Origin: Cupriavidus sp. EM10
GTDB taxonomy: Bacteria; Pseudomonadota; Gammaproteobacteria; Burkholderiales; Burkholderiaceae
Reading direction: 5' to 3'
Assembly: GCF_018729255.1 (NCBI RefSeq)
Contig: NZ_CP076060.1
Coordinates: 744,001-808,000 of the forward strand
Length of the DNA: 64,000 nt
Under the pieces are notes generated by a model that was not told the origin of the DNA, did no database searches, and was given only the letters and a program-made list of their open reading frames with translations. The position numbers and the translations under genes were made by a program. Of this stretch, positions 16,788-26,830 are shown in pieces. Position 1 is the first letter of the stretch. Each line of letters begins with the position of its first letter.

Positions 16788-17521
16788 GCCACCTTCCGGA
16801 ACGCTATCATGTAGTTCACGTCGGTGTCGCGACCGAGCGAATAGATCTGCGTCAAGGGATTGAACGTCATGCCGCGCATCTCGACCATCTCCAGGCCGGT
16901 ATTGCGGGCGAAGCGGGCCATCTCGGACGGCGTGATGAATTTCTGATAGTCGTGCGTGCCGCGCGGCAGCATGTTCAGCACGTACTCGGCACCGACGATG
17001 GCCAGCAGGTAGGCCTTCAGGTTGCGGTTGATGGTCGAGAAGAACACGTAGCCGCCGGGTTTGACCAGCGTGGTGCAGGCACGCACGATCGACTGCGGAT
17101 CGGGTACGTGCTCCAGCATCTCCATGCAGGTCACCACGTCGACGCTGGCGGGCGCGCGCGCGGCCAGGTCCTCCACGGCGATTTCCTCGTACGTGATGGC
17201 CACGCCCGATTCCAGGCTGTGCAGGTCGGCAACCTTCAGCGCCTTGGCCGACAGGTCGATGCCCCTGACGGTGGCGCCAATGCGGGCCATGCTTTCCGAC
17301 AGGATGCCGCCGCCGCAGCCCACATCGATGACCTGCTTGCCCGACAGGTGCGCAATGCCGTCGATCCACCCCAGGCGGAGCGGGTTCAGGTCGTGCAGCG
17401 GCTTGAATTCACTGTTCGGGTCCCACCAGCGGTGGGCCAGCTCGCTGAACTTGTCGATCTCTTTCGGATCGGCGTTGCGGCCGGTTTGGGTCGAGGCGTT
17501 GAGCGTGGTCGAATGCGACAT
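16784..17521 (-). CDS. ubiG: Ubiquinone biosynthesis O-methyltransferase UbiG
   Basis: 245 residues. SAM-dependent O-methyltransferase acting twice in ubiquinone synthesis (2-polyprenyl-6-hydroxyphenol and demethylubiquinol methylation). The sequence shows the UbiG N-terminus ([24 protein letters not shown]), SAM motif [17 protein letters not shown] (about residues 65-80), [14 protein letters not shown], and the UbiG-typical [21 protein letters not shown] and [13 protein letters not shown]. It lies directly downstream of ompA in the same direction but behind the ompA terminator; it overlaps gph by 4 bases. Confidence 0.95.
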   Translation of the reverse strand: MSHSTTLNASTQTGRNADPKEIDKFSELAHRWWDPNSEFKPLHDLNPLRLGWIDGIAHLSGKQVIDVGCGGGILSESMARIGATVRGIDLSAKALKVADLHSLESGVAITYEEIAVEDLAARAPASVDVVTCMEMLEHVPDPQSIVRACTTLVKPGGYVFFSTINRNLKAYLLAIVGAEYVLNMLPRGTHDYQKFITPSEMARFARNTGLEMVEMRGMTFNPLTQIYSLGRDTDVNYMIAFRKVA

Positions 17522-17644
17522 CGTGGGCGCCGCGCGGGCGGCAGGTCTGATGAGAAGGCTGCGGCAACTTTACCAAAAAAACCGAGCCGCGCCGAATATG
17601 GGTGGCCCGGCGCGCTGCCGGGGAAAACCCCCTGGCGCCGGGCG

Positions 17645-17673
17645 AAAAAAAAGCCCAGCTTTCGCTGGGCTTT
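17645..17673 (-). terminator. Terminator of ompA
   Basis: Perfect stem AAGCCCAGC / GCTGGGCTT, loop TTTC, with a run of A on the plus strand at 17645-17652 that is a T run in the ompA transcript. It sits 22-50 bases past the ompA stop. Confidence 0.9.
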
Positions 17674-17694
17674 CCTTCATCGGAGAGGATCCGA

Positions 17695-18350
17695 TTAACG
17701 TGCGCTGCGGGTGCCGACCACTTCGACTTCCACGCGGCGGTTCGGCTGCTGGCAGGCGATCTGAGCGGTGCGGTTGCCCTTGCACGACTTCGGATCAACC
17801 TTCAGCTGGCGCTTGCCCTTGCCTTCGGTGTACACGCGGTTGGCTTCAACGCCCTTGCTCACCAGGTAAGCCTTGACCGATTCAGCACGGCGGATCGACA
17901 GGCGATCGTTGTACTTGTCCGAACCGAACGAGTCGGTGTGGCCAACGGCGATGATGACTTCCAGGGTGATGCCTTGCAGCTTGGAGACCAGGTCGTCCAG
18001 CTTGGCCTTGCCTTCGGGCTTCAGAACAGCCTTGTCGAAGTCGAACAGGGTGTCAGCTGCGAAAGTGACCTTCTCGCTGGACACAACCGGCGGGGCCACC
18101 GGAGTCGGGGCCGGAGCCGGAGCAGCAGCCGGAGCCAGTGCGCCATCGCACAGGGCATTGGCCGTTGCCGGGGTCCAGGAGCTGTCGCGCCAGCAGAGCT
18201 CGTTCGTGCCATTCTTCCACACGTACTCGCTCGTACCGTTGCCCCAGTTATCGTTCACTGCCTTCTTTTCGTAGGGACGGACTGGGCTTGAGCGGATGCA
18301 GCCATTACTGCGGTAGCTGCAACGAGCGCGAGCTTGGCAAATTTTTTCAT
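17695..18350 (-). CDS. ompA: OmpA-family outer membrane protein, broken by a one-base deletion
   Basis: About 218 residues when repaired. From the ATG at 18350 (GGAGAAAT directly upstream) a signal peptide MKKFAKLALVAATAVMAASAQA is read, then the frame fails; the rest (AVNDNWGNGTSEYVWKNGT ... VEVEVVGTRSAR) is open in another frame. Adding one G to the plus-strand GG at 18279-18280 joins them as AQAQSRPYEKKAVNDNW. The N-terminal domain is short, without a full eight-strand barrel; a Pro/Ala linker (about residues 80-100) is followed by an OmpA-like peptidoglycan-binding domain with GHTDSFGSDKYNDRLSIRRA, which contains the Asp and Arg that contact diaminopimelate. It tethers the outer membrane to the wall. 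The deletion is probably a sequence error. Confidence 0.87.
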
Positions 18351-18796
18351 ATTTCTCCTCTCAGGATGAGATCACCGCAGGGTTACTGCGAGCAAATGGA
18401 CGAAAACAAGTCATACATTCTTCGGAGTATAACATTCTCGATGTGGTGGATGCTCCACTTCGAACAATGTCTGGCTCTTCGCTGGGGAATTGTGCCACAA
18501 GGCTCGTTTCCTAAGAAGTAAATATATTCGATTCAACCACGTGGTTTTAGGCCTGTGGTGTTTGTGCAACATCGCTCTTGCGGCGCCTGCAAACCCTTGT
18601 CCTGACTGGGTTGCAGCGGATCGGGGGTGGGCGCCCGGGGCGTCGGCGAGGGCTGCGCCGGGGTGGTTCCGGCGGGGGCGGGAAGGGGGTGCGCGCGTGT
18701 TAGAATGCCATGTTCGCCCGTCGCCGGCATGGCGTCTTCATGCCGTCAGATTCACGGGCTTCATTTGCTTAAACCCGCCGCATAAACCACGCCGCA
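18351..18796. promoter_or_regulatory. Divergent ompA/gyrA intergenic region
   Basis: 446 bases without a convincing gene. The part near ompA is AT-rich for this genome; on the minus strand TATACT at about 18432-18437 is a good candidate -10 box for ompA, leaving a leader of roughly 75 nt. A short palindrome GTGGATGCTCCAC lies at about 18450-18462. Toward gyrA, TAGAAT at about 18700-18705 could be a -10 box. The open frame at 18490-18957 on the plus strand looks non-coding. Confidence 0.4.
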
Positions 18797-21508
18797 ATGG
18801 ATCAATTCGCCAAAGAAACCCTTCCGGTCTCGCTGGAAGAGGAAATGCGCCGCTCATACCTCGATTACGCGATGAGCGTAATTGTGGGACGCGCGCTTCC
18901 CGACGTCCGGGACGGCCTGAAGCCGGTACACCGGCGCGTGCTCTTTGCGATGCATGAGCTCAATAACGACTGGAACCGGGCCTACAAGAAATCGGCGCGT
19001 ATCGTCGGTGATGTGATTGGTAAGTATCACCCGCACGGTGATACGGCCGTCTACGACACGATCGTCCGCATGGCGCAGAATTTCTCGCTGCGCTATATGC
19101 TGGTCGACGGCCAGGGTAACTTCGGTTCTGTGGACGGAGATAACGCAGCGGCGATGCGTTATACCGAAATCCGCCTGGCGAAGATCGCCCATGAAATGCT
19201 TCACGATATCGACAAGGAAACTGTCGATTTCGAACCGAACTATGACGGTTCGGAGAAAGAGCCCGGTATTTTGCCGGCGCGAATCCCGAATTTGCTGATC
19301 AATGGTTCGTCGGGTATTGCCGTGGGTATGGCGACCAATATCCCGCCGCATAACCTGAATGAAGTTGTGGATGCCTGCCTGCATCTGCTGCGTAATCCCG
19401 ATACCACGATCGACGAACTGATCGAACTGGTCCCCGCGCCTGATTTTCCGACCGCCGGCATTATCTATGGCATTCAGGGCGTGCGCGAAGGTTACCGAAC
19501 CGGGCGCGGCCGGGTGGTCATGCGCGCGCGCACGCACTTCGAGGACATCGACCGCGGCGCGCGCCAGGCGATCATCGTCGACGAACTGCCGTACCAGGTG
19601 AACAAGCGGACACTTCTCGAGCGTATCGCCGAGCTTGTGACCGAGAAGAAGATCGAAGGCATTTCCGATATCCGCGACGAGTCTGACAAGTCAGGCATGC
19701 GCGTGGTGATCGAGCTCAAGCGCAACGAAGTGCCCGAGGTTGTGCTGAACAACCTATATAAGAACACCCAGCTGCAGGACACGTTCGGCATGAACATGGT
19801 GGCGCTGGTGGACGGCCAGCCGCGCCTGCTGAACCTCAAGCAGATGCTGGATGCCTTCCTGTCGCATCGCCGCGAAGTGGTGACGCGTCGTACCGTGTTC
19901 GAACTGCGCAAGGCGCGCGAGCGCGGCCACGTGCTGGAAGGCCTGGCCGTGGCGCTGGCCAACATCGACGAGTTCATCGCGATCATCAAGGCGGCCCCGA
20001 CGCCGCCGCTGGCCAAGCAGGAACTGATGGCCAAGGCGTGGGATTCCGGGCTGGTGCGCGAAATGCTCTCGCGTGCCGAAAGCGACACCGCCGGCGGCCG
20101 CGCCTCGTATCGTCCCGATGGCCTGCCAGCCGTGTTCGGCATGCAGCCCGACGGCTTGTACCGCCTGTCCGACGGTCAGGCGCAGGAAATCCTTCAGATG
20201 CGCCTGCAACGCCTCACGGGGCTGGAGCAGGACAAGATCGTCCAGGAATACCGAGAGGTAATGGGCCTGATCGCCGACCTGCTGGACATCCTGGCACGTC
20301 CGGAGCGCATCACCACGATCATCACCGAGGAACTGGGCGCCATCCGCGCCGAATTCGGCGACGAGCGCCGCTCGCAGATCGAGCACAACGCGACCGAGCT
20401 CGACACCGAGGACCTGATCACGCCGCAGGACATGGTGGTCACGCTGTCGCACTCGGGCTACATGAAGAGCCAGCCGATTTCCGAATATCGCGCGCAAAAG
20501 CGCGGTGGCCGCGGCAAGCTGGCCACGGCGACCAAGGAAGACGACTGGATCGACACGCTGTTCGTGGCCAACACGCACGACTACATCCTGTGCTTCTCGA
20601 ACCGTGGCCGCCTGTACTGGCTCAAGGTCTACGAAGTGCCGCAAGGGTCGCGTAACTCGCGTGGTCGCCCGATCGTGAACATGTTCCCGCTGGCTGACGG
20701 CGAGAAGATCAACGTGATCCTGCCGGTGCGCCAGTTCGACGCCGAACACTTCATCTTCATGGCGACGGCGCGCGGCACGGTCAAGAAGACCGTGCTGACC
20801 GATTTCTCGAATCCGCGCAAGGCCGGCATCATTGCCGTCGACCTCGACGAGGGCGACTTCCTGATCGGCGCGGCCATCACCGATGGCCAGCACGACGTGA
20901 TGCTGTTCTCCGATGCCGGCAAGGCCGTGCGTTTCGACGAGAACGACGTGCGTCCGATGGGCCGTCAGGCCCGTGGCGTGCGCGGCATGAACCTTGATGA
21001 AGGCCAGGCCGTGATCGCCATGCTGGTAGCACCGGCGGAAACGGAAGCGACGGAAAGCGAGTCGACTGAAGGCGCATCGCCGACGGTGGGCAGCGTGCTG
21101 ACCGCTACCGAGAACGGCTACGGCAAGCGCACGCCGATCTCCGAGTACACTCGACACGGCCGTGGCACCAAGGGCATGATTGCGATCCAGACCAGCGAGC
21201 GCAATGGCCGCGTGGTGGCCGCCGCACTGGTGTCGGCCGAGGACGAGATCATGCTGATCACGACGGGCGGCGTGCTGATCCGCACCCGCGTGGCCGAGAT
21301 TCGCGAGATGGGCCGCGCCACCCAGGGTGTGACGCTGATCAACGTGGACGAAGGCACCAAGCTGTCAGGCCTGCAGCGCATCGTCGAGTCGGATGCTGAC
21401 AGCACAGGCAACGGCGAGGACGACGACGTGGCAGAAGATGCCGCGGGGACGACTGGTGCCGATGGCGATACCGGAGCCGGCGCCTCCGACGCGGACGCCA
21501 ATTCGTAA
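18797..21508 (+). CDS. gyrA: DNA gyrase subunit A
   Basis: 903 residues (E. coli 875). Breakage-reunion subunit of gyrase, introducing negative supercoils with GyrB. The N-terminal winged helix contains the catalytic tyrosine in [12 protein letters not shown] (about residue 122). The quinolone-resistance region reads [18 protein letters not shown]: Thr replaces Ser83 of E. coli, Asp87 is conserved. The GyrA box QKRGGRGK is near residue 568, followed by the beta-propeller C-terminal domain. An acidic Thr/Glu/Ser insert ([18 protein letters not shown]) interrupts the propeller near residue 745, and a 35-residue Asp/Gly-rich tail ends the protein. No Shine-Dalgarno is evident at the ATG. Confidence 0.97.
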   Translation: MDQFAKETLPVSLEEEMRRSYLDYAMSVIVGRALPDVRDGLKPVHRRVLFAMHELNNDWNRAYKKSARIVGDVIGKYHPHGDTAVYDTIVRMAQNFSLRYMLVDGQGNFGSVDGDNAAAMRYTEIRLAKIAHEMLHDIDKETVDFEPNYDGSEKEPGILPARIPNLLINGSSGIAVGMATNIPPHNLNEVVDACLHLLRNPDTTIDELIELVPAPDFPTAGIIYGIQGVREGYRTGRGRVVMRARTHFEDIDRGARQAIIVDELPYQVNKRTLLERIAELVTEKKIEGISDIRDESDKSGMRVVIELKRNEVPEVVLNNLYKNTQLQDTFGMNMVALVDGQPRLLNLKQMLDAFLSHRREVVTRRTVFELRKARERGHVLEGLAVALANIDEFIAIIKAAPTPPLAKQELMAKAWDSGLVREMLSRAESDTAGGRASYRPDGLPAVFGMQPDGLYRLSDGQAQEILQMRLQRLTGLEQDKIVQEYREVMGLIADLLDILARPERITTIITEELGAIRAEFGDERRSQIEHNATELDTEDLITPQDMVVTLSHSGYMKSQPISEYRAQKRGGRGKLATATKEDDWIDTLFVANTHDYILCFSNRGRLYWLKVYEVPQGSRNSRGRPIVNMFPLADGEKINVILPVRQFDAEHFIFMATARGTVKKTVLTDFSNPRKAGIIAVDLDEGDFLIGAAITDGQHDVMLFSDAGKAVRFDENDVRPMGRQARGVRGMNLDEGQAVIAMLVAPAETEATESESTEGASPTVGSVLTATENGYGKRTPISEYTRHGRGTKGMIAIQTSERNGRVVAAALVSAEDEIMLITTGGVLIRTRVAEIREMGRATQGVTLINVDEGTKLSGLQRIVESDADSTGNGEDDDVAEDAAGTTGADGDTGAGASDADANS

Positions 21509-21590
21509 TTTGTTGCAACAACAGGACGACGGCCGGAACTCGCCAGACGGCCGTTCGGACTAATCCGGACGTATTTACCAGGGAGTCATA

Positions 21591-22157
21591 ATGCTCAAAA
21601 CCTATCGACGTATCGCTGTTCTGGCTGCTTTCGCTCCGATGATGATGCTGGCGCAAGGCGCGCACGCTCAGGAAGACAAGGACAAGACCGCGGCCATCAA
21701 GGAACTGCTGTCCGTCATGCAGGCCGACCAGGCTGTCAAGGGTCAGGCCGAAAACTGGCAGCAGGGCGCCAAGCAGGAAGCGCCGCTGGTGCTGGAGCAG
21801 GTTCTCGTGGAGAACAAGACGCTGAACGACAAGCAGAAGCAGGCCGCTGTCGACAAGCTCAAGAAGAACGGCGCGGTGCAGCGCATGGTCGACGGCGCCG
21901 GTACGGCGTTCAACACCGACGGCTTCCGCCAGGACGCCATCAAGGCGCACTATGATGCCTTCGGCAAGTACTACTCGACCCAGGAAATCAAGGATCTGAC
22001 GACGTTCCTGAAGTCGCCGACGGGCCAGAAGTTCATGGCCAACCAGGGCAAGGCCACCCAGGAAATCTGGGGCTCGATGATGCAGAAGTACGGCCCGCAG
22101 GTTGGCAAGTCGATGCGCGACGCCGCCGAGAAGGAAATCGCCGCCGCTTCGAAGTGA
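21591..22157 (+). CDS. Exported DUF2059 protein
   Basis: 188 residues. Signal peptide MLKTYRRIAVLAAFAPMMMLAQGAHA (cleavage after about residue 26), then a helical mature part with AAIKELLSVMQADQAVKGQ, AHYDAFGKYYSTQEIKDLTTFLKSPTGQKF and a Lys/Ala-rich end. The STQEIKDLTTFLKSPTGQK segment is the diagnostic DUF2059 core. The function is unknown; members are periplasmic. CAGGGAG precedes the ATG. It lies between gyrA and serC, 82 bases after gyrA; a GC-rich inverted repeat in that gap (ACGGCCG ... CGGCCGT, about 21528-21554) lacks a T run. Confidence 0.85.
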   Translation: MLKTYRRIAVLAAFAPMMMLAQGAHAQEDKDKTAAIKELLSVMQADQAVKGQAENWQQGAKQEAPLVLEQVLVENKTLNDKQKQAAVDKLKKNGAVQRMVDGAGTAFNTDGFRQDAIKAHYDAFGKYYSTQEIKDLTTFLKSPTGQKFMANQGKATQEIWGSMMQKYGPQVGKSMRDAAEKEIAAASK

Positions 22158-22258
22158 TCGACGGCTGGCCTCTCCGGCCCCTTCGGGCTGGAGAGGCCGC
22201 GTGTCCAGGCCTGGTCCGGATGCCTCGGGTGTCCAAGGGGCGCGGGTTTTGGGCGATA

Positions 22259-22304
22259 ATGGCTGCCTGGTTCCATCCGGCAGCCATTTTTCTTTTCTCC
22301 CTCC
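22259..22304 (+). promoter_or_regulatory. Terminator-like hairpin and pyrimidine tract abutting the serC start codon
   Basis: Perfect 9-bp stem ATGGCTGCC (22259-22267) / GGCAGCCAT (22279-22287) with an 11-base loop, then TTTTCTTTTCTCCCTCC running straight into the serC ATG. No Shine-Dalgarno is present. It could terminate transcripts arriving from gyrA/DUF2059 or act as an attenuator. An almost identical arrangement precedes metN at 42415-42465. GATAAT at 22255-22260 overlaps the left arm and could be a -10 box. Confidence 0.55.
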
Positions 22305-23468
22305 ATGAACGATCCCCAGAATCCCGCCCTCGCCGGCCTGCAACGTTCCCTGGCCGAGCGCGTCTTCAATTTCTCGCCTGGCCCGGCCGCGCTGCCGACC
22401 GAAGTCCTGCAGCAGGCCGCCGAGGAAATGCTGTCGTGGCGCGGCACTGGCGTTTCCGTGATGGAGATGAGCCATCGCAGCAAGGAGTTCGAGAGCATCC
22501 ACCAGCAGGCGCTGGCCGACCTGCGCGAACTGCTGCGCGTGCCGAAGAACTTCAAGATCCTGTTCCTGCAGGGCGGCGCCATCGGCGAGAACGGCATCGT
22601 GCCGCTGAACCTGGCCAACCGTGTCAATGCCGCGAAACCGAAGACCGATTTCGTGGTCACGGGCACGTGGTCGGTGAAGACCGAGCAGGAAGCGCGCCGC
22701 TACGGCGAAGTGAATATCGCCGCGTCCAGCAAGGACCAGAAGTGGCACAAGATTCCCGATGTGAACACCTGGAAGCTGTCGGACGATGCCGCCTACGTAC
22801 ACCTGTGCACCAACGAGACCATCGTCGGCGTGGAGTTCCAGGAGATTCCGGACATCGGCCAGACCGGCACGCATGACAAGGGCCGCATCGTCGTGGCCGA
22901 CGCGTCGAGCCACATCCTGTCGCGCCCGATCGACTGGTCGCGCGTGCAGGTGGTCTACGGCGGCGCGCAGAAGAACATCGGCCCGGCCGGTGTGACCATC
23001 GTCATCGTGCGCGAGGACCTGATCGGTTTCGCGCATCCGCTGTGCCCGTCGGCGTTCAACTGGCGCCAGGTGGCCGAGCATGACTCGATGTACAACACGC
23101 CACCCACCTACGCGATCTACATCGCGGGGCTCGTGTTCCAGTGGCTCAAGGCCCAGGGCGGCGTGCCCGCGATCGAACAGCGCAATATCGCCAAGGCGCG
23201 CATGCTGTACGACTTCCTGGACCAGAGCGACTACTACCGTAACGAAATCGACCCGACCAGCCGCTCGCGCATGAACGTACCGTTCTTCCTGCGCGATGAA
23301 TCGCGCAACGAAGCGTTCCTGACCCAGGCGCGCGCGAACGGCCTGGTACAGCTCAAGGGCCACAAGTCCGTGGGCGGCATGCGCGCCAGCATCTATAACG
23401 CGATGCCACTCGAAGGTGTGACCGCGCTGGTGGAATTCATGCGCGAGTTCGAGCGTACCGCCGCCTGA
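22305..23468 (+). CDS. serC: Phosphoserine aminotransferase
   Basis: 387 residues. PLP enzyme converting 3-phosphohydroxypyruvate and glutamate to phosphoserine, and acting in pyridoxine synthesis. Class V aminotransferase features: [19 protein letters not shown] near residue 16, [24 protein letters not shown], and [16 protein letters not shown] with the PLP lysine (about residue 225). The N-terminus carries about 14 extra residues before VFNFSPGP, with no alternative start between, so the ATG at 22305 is retained although it has only a pyrimidine tract in front. First gene of a serC-pheA-hisC-tyrA-aroA-cmk-rpsA-ihfB string. Confidence 0.95.
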   Translation: MNDPQNPALAGLQRSLAERVFNFSPGPAALPTEVLQQAAEEMLSWRGTGVSVMEMSHRSKEFESIHQQALADLRELLRVPKNFKILFLQGGAIGENGIVPLNLANRVNAAKPKTDFVVTGTWSVKTEQEARRYGEVNIAASSKDQKWHKIPDVNTWKLSDDAAYVHLCTNETIVGVEFQEIPDIGQTGTHDKGRIVVADASSHILSRPIDWSRVQVVYGGAQKNIGPAGVTIVIVREDLIGFAHPLCPSAFNWRQVAEHDSMYNTPPTYAIYIAGLVFQWLKAQGGVPAIEQRNIAKARMLYDFLDQSDYYRNEIDPTSRSRMNVPFFLRDESRNEAFLTQARANGLVQLKGHKSVGGMRASIYNAMPLEGVTALVEFMREFERTAA

Positions 23469-23559
23469 CGGTGGTGCTTTCTGTCGCGGCCCTTGCACTG
23501 CCTGGGCCCGGCATCAGCCCAGACTTTCCGCGGCCGCGCGATGCGTGGCCCACAGGCCT

Positions 23560-24704
23560 ATGACACAGCAAGACAAGCCCGGGGTGGCAGCCCCAGGCAA
23601 CGACAATGCCGCGCCGAACCCCCATGAGCAGGCGCTGTCCGCCGACCTGGCGCCGCTGCGCGACCAGATCGACGCGGTCGACCGTGAACTGCTGGCCCTG
23701 CTGAACCGCCGCGCGCAACTGGCGCTCGACGTGGGCGAGGTCAAGAAGAAGTACGGTGCGCCGGTGTTCCGCCCCGAACGCGAGCTGCAGGTGATCCGCA
23801 AGGTGCAGGGTGCCAATCCGGGTCCGCTGCTGGGCGAAAGCGTCGCGTCGATCTGGCGCGAGGTGATGTCCGCCTGCCGCGGGCTGGAAAAGCCGCTGGA
23901 AATCGCCTTCCTCGGCCCGGCCGGCACGTTTCCGAGCAGGCGCTGTACGCGCACTTCGGTCACGAGGTGTCCGGCGTGCCTTGCCCGAGCATCGACGAGG
24001 TGTTCCGGTCGGTGGAATCGGGCACGGTGGAATATGGCGTGGTGCCGGTCGAGAATTCGACCGAGGGCGCGGTGTCGCGCACGCTGGACCTGTTCCTGCA
24101 GACGTCGCTGAAGATCAGCGGCGAGATTGCGCTGAAGGTGCATCACAATCTGATGGCATCGTCGCCCGACATGAAGGGCGTGACCGTGGTGCGCGCCCAC
24201 GCGCAGGCGCTGGCGCAGTGCCAGCACTGGCTCACGGCCAACTATCCGCATCTGGAGCGCCAGGCCGTCTCCAGCAACGCCGAGGCGGCGCGCATGGCCA
24301 GCGAGGATCCCACGGTGGCGGCGATTGCCGGCGAGACCGCCGCCAACCGCTATCACCTGCACATCGTGCGGGCCAATATCCAGGACGATCCGCACAATCG
24401 CACGCGTTTTGCCGTGATCGGCCGCTACGAGACCGAGCCGTCGGGCAGCGACCAGACTTCGATGATCCTGTCGGTGCCGAACAAGGCCGGTGCGGTGTAC
24501 CAGCTGCTGGCGCCGCTGGCCGACAATGGGGTCTCGATGTGCCGCTTCGAATCGCGGCCGGCCCGCAGTGGCGCGTGGGAGTACTACTTCTATGTCGATG
24601 TGGAAGGCCACCAGCATGAGCCGGCCGTGGCACGCGCGATCCAGTCGCTGCGCGCCAACGCCGCGTACCTGAAGGTGCTCGGGTCGTACCCGTCGAGCAA
24701 ATAA
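23560..24704 (+). CDS. pheA: Bifunctional chorismate mutase / prephenate dehydratase, broken by a one-base deletion
   Basis: About 381 residues when repaired. Converts chorismate via prephenate to phenylpyruvate for phenylalanine. Chorismate mutase part (about residues 25-110): LRDQIDAVDRELLALLNRRAQLALDVGEVKKKYG. Dehydratase part: IAFLGPAGTF, then in a second frame FRSVESGTVEYGVVPVENSTEGAV with the catalytic Thr-Arg-Phe motif NRTRFAVIG; C-terminal ACT domain (SMILSVPNKAGAVYQLLAPL) for phenylalanine feedback with the ESRP motif. The frames join at TTT 23929-23931; one extra T gives GTFSEQALYAHFG. Probably a sequence error. Confidence 0.9.
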
Positions 24705-24722
24705 CGCAGGCAGGAGACACGC

Positions 24723-25865
24723 ATGGCACAGCAGGAAAACGGCGCGGTAGCCGCGAGTGTGACCGACTACTTCGGCCCGACCTACGTTCGCAAGATTTCG
24801 CCGTACATCGCAGGAAAGCCAATTTCGGAAGTGGCGCGCGAGTTCGGGCTTGACGAGGCACGCATCGTCAAGCTCGCGTCGAACGAGAATCCGCTCGGCA
24901 TGCCGGCGTCAGCCAAGGCGGCCATTGCGGCGGCCACGGAAGACCTGGGGCGCTATCCGGACAGCAACGGCTTCGAGCTGAAGGCGAAACTTTCGGAAAA
25001 ATTCGATGTGCCGGCCGAATGGCTGACGCTCGGCAACGGCAGCAACGACATCCTGGAACTGGCCGCGCACGCGCTGGTGCGCGCCGGCGAGTCGATCGTC
25101 TACGCCGAATACTCGTTCGCGGTCTACGCGCTGGCCACGCAGGAAGTGGGGGCGCGCGCCATCGAGGTGAAGTCGCGCCAGTACGGGCACGACCTCGATG
25201 CGATGGCCGCGGCGATTGCGCCGGACACGAAGCTCGTCTTCATCGCCAATCCGAACAATCCGACCGGCACCTATGTGTCGGCCGCCGAGATCGAGGCGTT
25301 CCTGGCCAAGGTGCCGCCGCACGTGGTGGTGGTGCTGGACGAGGCCTACAACGAATACCTGGACGCCGACCAGCAGTACGAGTCCACGGGCTGGGTGCGC
25401 AAGTATCCGAACCTGATGGTGTCGCGCACGTTCTCGAAGGCTTACGGCCTGGCGGGGCTGCGCGTCGGCTACGGCGTGGCACAGCCCCCGCTGACCGACC
25501 TGCTGAACCGCGTGCGCCAGCCGTTCAACGTCAACAGCCTGGCCCAGGCCGCGGCCGTGGCGGCGCTGGGCGATGCGGCATTCCTGCAGCGCAGCGCCGA
25601 ACTGAATCGTGAGGGCAAGGCGCAACTGGTGGCGGCGTTCGAGCGCATGGGCCTGGAGTACGTGAAGTCGTCGGGCAACTTCGTCATGGTCCGTGTGGGC
25701 ACCGACGACGGTGCCGGCGCGCGCGTGAACCTGGCCATGCTCAAGCAGGGCGTGATCGTGCGTCCGGTGGCGAACTACGGCCTGCCGCAGTGGCTGCGCA
25801 TCACCATTGGCCTGCCTGACGAGAATGCCGCGTGCATCGCGGCGCTCGAACAGGCATTGAAGTGA
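24723..25865 (+). CDS. hisC: Histidinol-phosphate / aromatic aminotransferase
   Basis: 380 residues, class I/II PLP aminotransferase of the HisC family. Visible features are KLASNENPLGMPASAK, the cofactor lysine in VSRTFSKAYGLAGLRVGYG (about residue 240), NPNNPTGTYVS and a C-terminal VRPVANYGLPQWLRITIG. Because it lies between pheA and tyrA, 18 bases after pheA and overlapping tyrA, this copy (often called hisC2) probably transaminates phenylpyruvate and hydroxyphenylpyruvate, possibly besides imidazole-acetol phosphate. AGGAGACACGC precedes the ATG. Confidence 0.9.
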   Translation: MAQQENGAVAASVTDYFGPTYVRKISPYIAGKPISEVAREFGLDEARIVKLASNENPLGMPASAKAAIAAATEDLGRYPDSNGFELKAKLSEKFDVPAEWLTLGNGSNDILELAAHALVRAGESIVYAEYSFAVYALATQEVGARAIEVKSRQYGHDLDAMAAAIAPDTKLVFIANPNNPTGTYVSAAEIEAFLAKVPPHVVVVLDEAYNEYLDADQQYESTGWVRKYPNLMVSRTFSKAYGLAGLRVGYGVAQPPLTDLLNRVRQPFNVNSLAQAAAVAALGDAAFLQRSAELNREGKAQLVAAFERMGLEYVKSSGNFVMVRVGTDDGAGARVNLAMLKQGVIVRPVANYGLPQWLRITIGLPDENAACIAALEQALK

Positions 25866-26785
25866 ACCCGAACCGGTCTGAAGCCGTGAGCGCTCTGCAT
25901 TTTTCCCGTGTCGTGATTGTCGGCGTCGGCCTGATTGGCGGATCGCTGGCGTTGTCGCTCAAGCGTGCCGGCGTGGTCGGCACCGTGGTGGGGGTTGGCC
26001 GTTCGGCGGCGTCGCTGGAAAAGGCGAAGACGCTGGGCGTCATCGACGAGGCTGCCGAATCGCTGGCCGAAGCCGCGCGAGGCGCCAGCCTGATCGTGCT
26101 GTGCGCGCCGGTGGCGCAGAACTTTGCGCTGCTCCACGCGCTGGAGCCGCATCTGCAGCCGGGCACCATCGTGACGGACGCCGGCAGTACCAAGTCGGAC
26201 GTCATCATGGCGGCCAAGACCGCGCTGGGCGACAAGGTGGCGCAGTTCGTGCCCGCGCACCCGATTGCCGGCCGTGAACTCCATGGCGTGGAGGCCGCGC
26301 TGAACGACCTGTATCTGGACAAGAAGGTGGTGATGTGTCCGCTGCAGGAAAACAGCCGCGCCGACGTGGCGGCGGTGCGGGCGATGTGGGAATCGGCAGG
26401 TGCCGATGTCCACGTGATGTCGGCCGTGCAGCATGACGCAGTGTTCGCCTCGGTCAGCCATCTGCCCCACGTACTGTCGTATGCGCTGGTGGCCCAGGTG
26501 GCCAATGCCGAGGACGCCGCGCTGAAGCTCGACTTTGCCGGTGGTGGCTTCCGGGATTTCACGCGCATTGCGGCGTCGTCGCCTGAAATGTGGCGCGACA
26601 TCTGCATCGCCAACAAGGAGGCGCTGCTGCGCGAGATCAATACGTACGAAGCCGTGCTCGGCCACCTGAAGGCGCAGATCAAGGCAGGCGACGGCGCCGC
26701 GCTGGAACGCATCTTCGCCCGCGCCAGCGACACGCGCCTGAAGTGGGGCGCGGCGCGTGCCGCCGCCCATAACGTAGAACCCTGA
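25862..26785 (+). CDS. tyrA: Prephenate dehydrogenase
   Basis: 307 residues. NAD(P)-dependent oxidative decarboxylation of prephenate to 4-hydroxyphenylpyruvate for tyrosine. The Rossmann motif RVVIVGVGLIGGSLALSLKRAG lies near residue 15, followed by IVTDAGSTKSD, VPAHPIAGRELHGVEAA and FAGGGFRDFTRIAASSPEMW, all TyrA signatures. I used the GTG at 25862, which overlaps the hisC stop (GTGA); a second GTG at 25886 is possible. No chorismate mutase or ACT domain is attached. Confidence 0.92.
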   Translation: MNPNRSEAVSALHFSRVVIVGVGLIGGSLALSLKRAGVVGTVVGVGRSAASLEKAKTLGVIDEAAESLAEAARGASLIVLCAPVAQNFALLHALEPHLQPGTIVTDAGSTKSDVIMAAKTALGDKVAQFVPAHPIAGRELHGVEAALNDLYLDKKVVMCPLQENSRADVAAVRAMWESAGADVHVMSAVQHDAVFASVSHLPHVLSYALVAQVANAEDAALKLDFAGGGFRDFTRIAASSPEMWRDICIANKEALLREINTYEAVLGHLKAQIKAGDGAALERIFARASDTRLKWGAARAAAHNVEP

Positions 26786-26830
26786 AGCCGTGGCGCCTTA
26801 CCGGGGCGCCGCGCCGACGCTGCAAAGACC

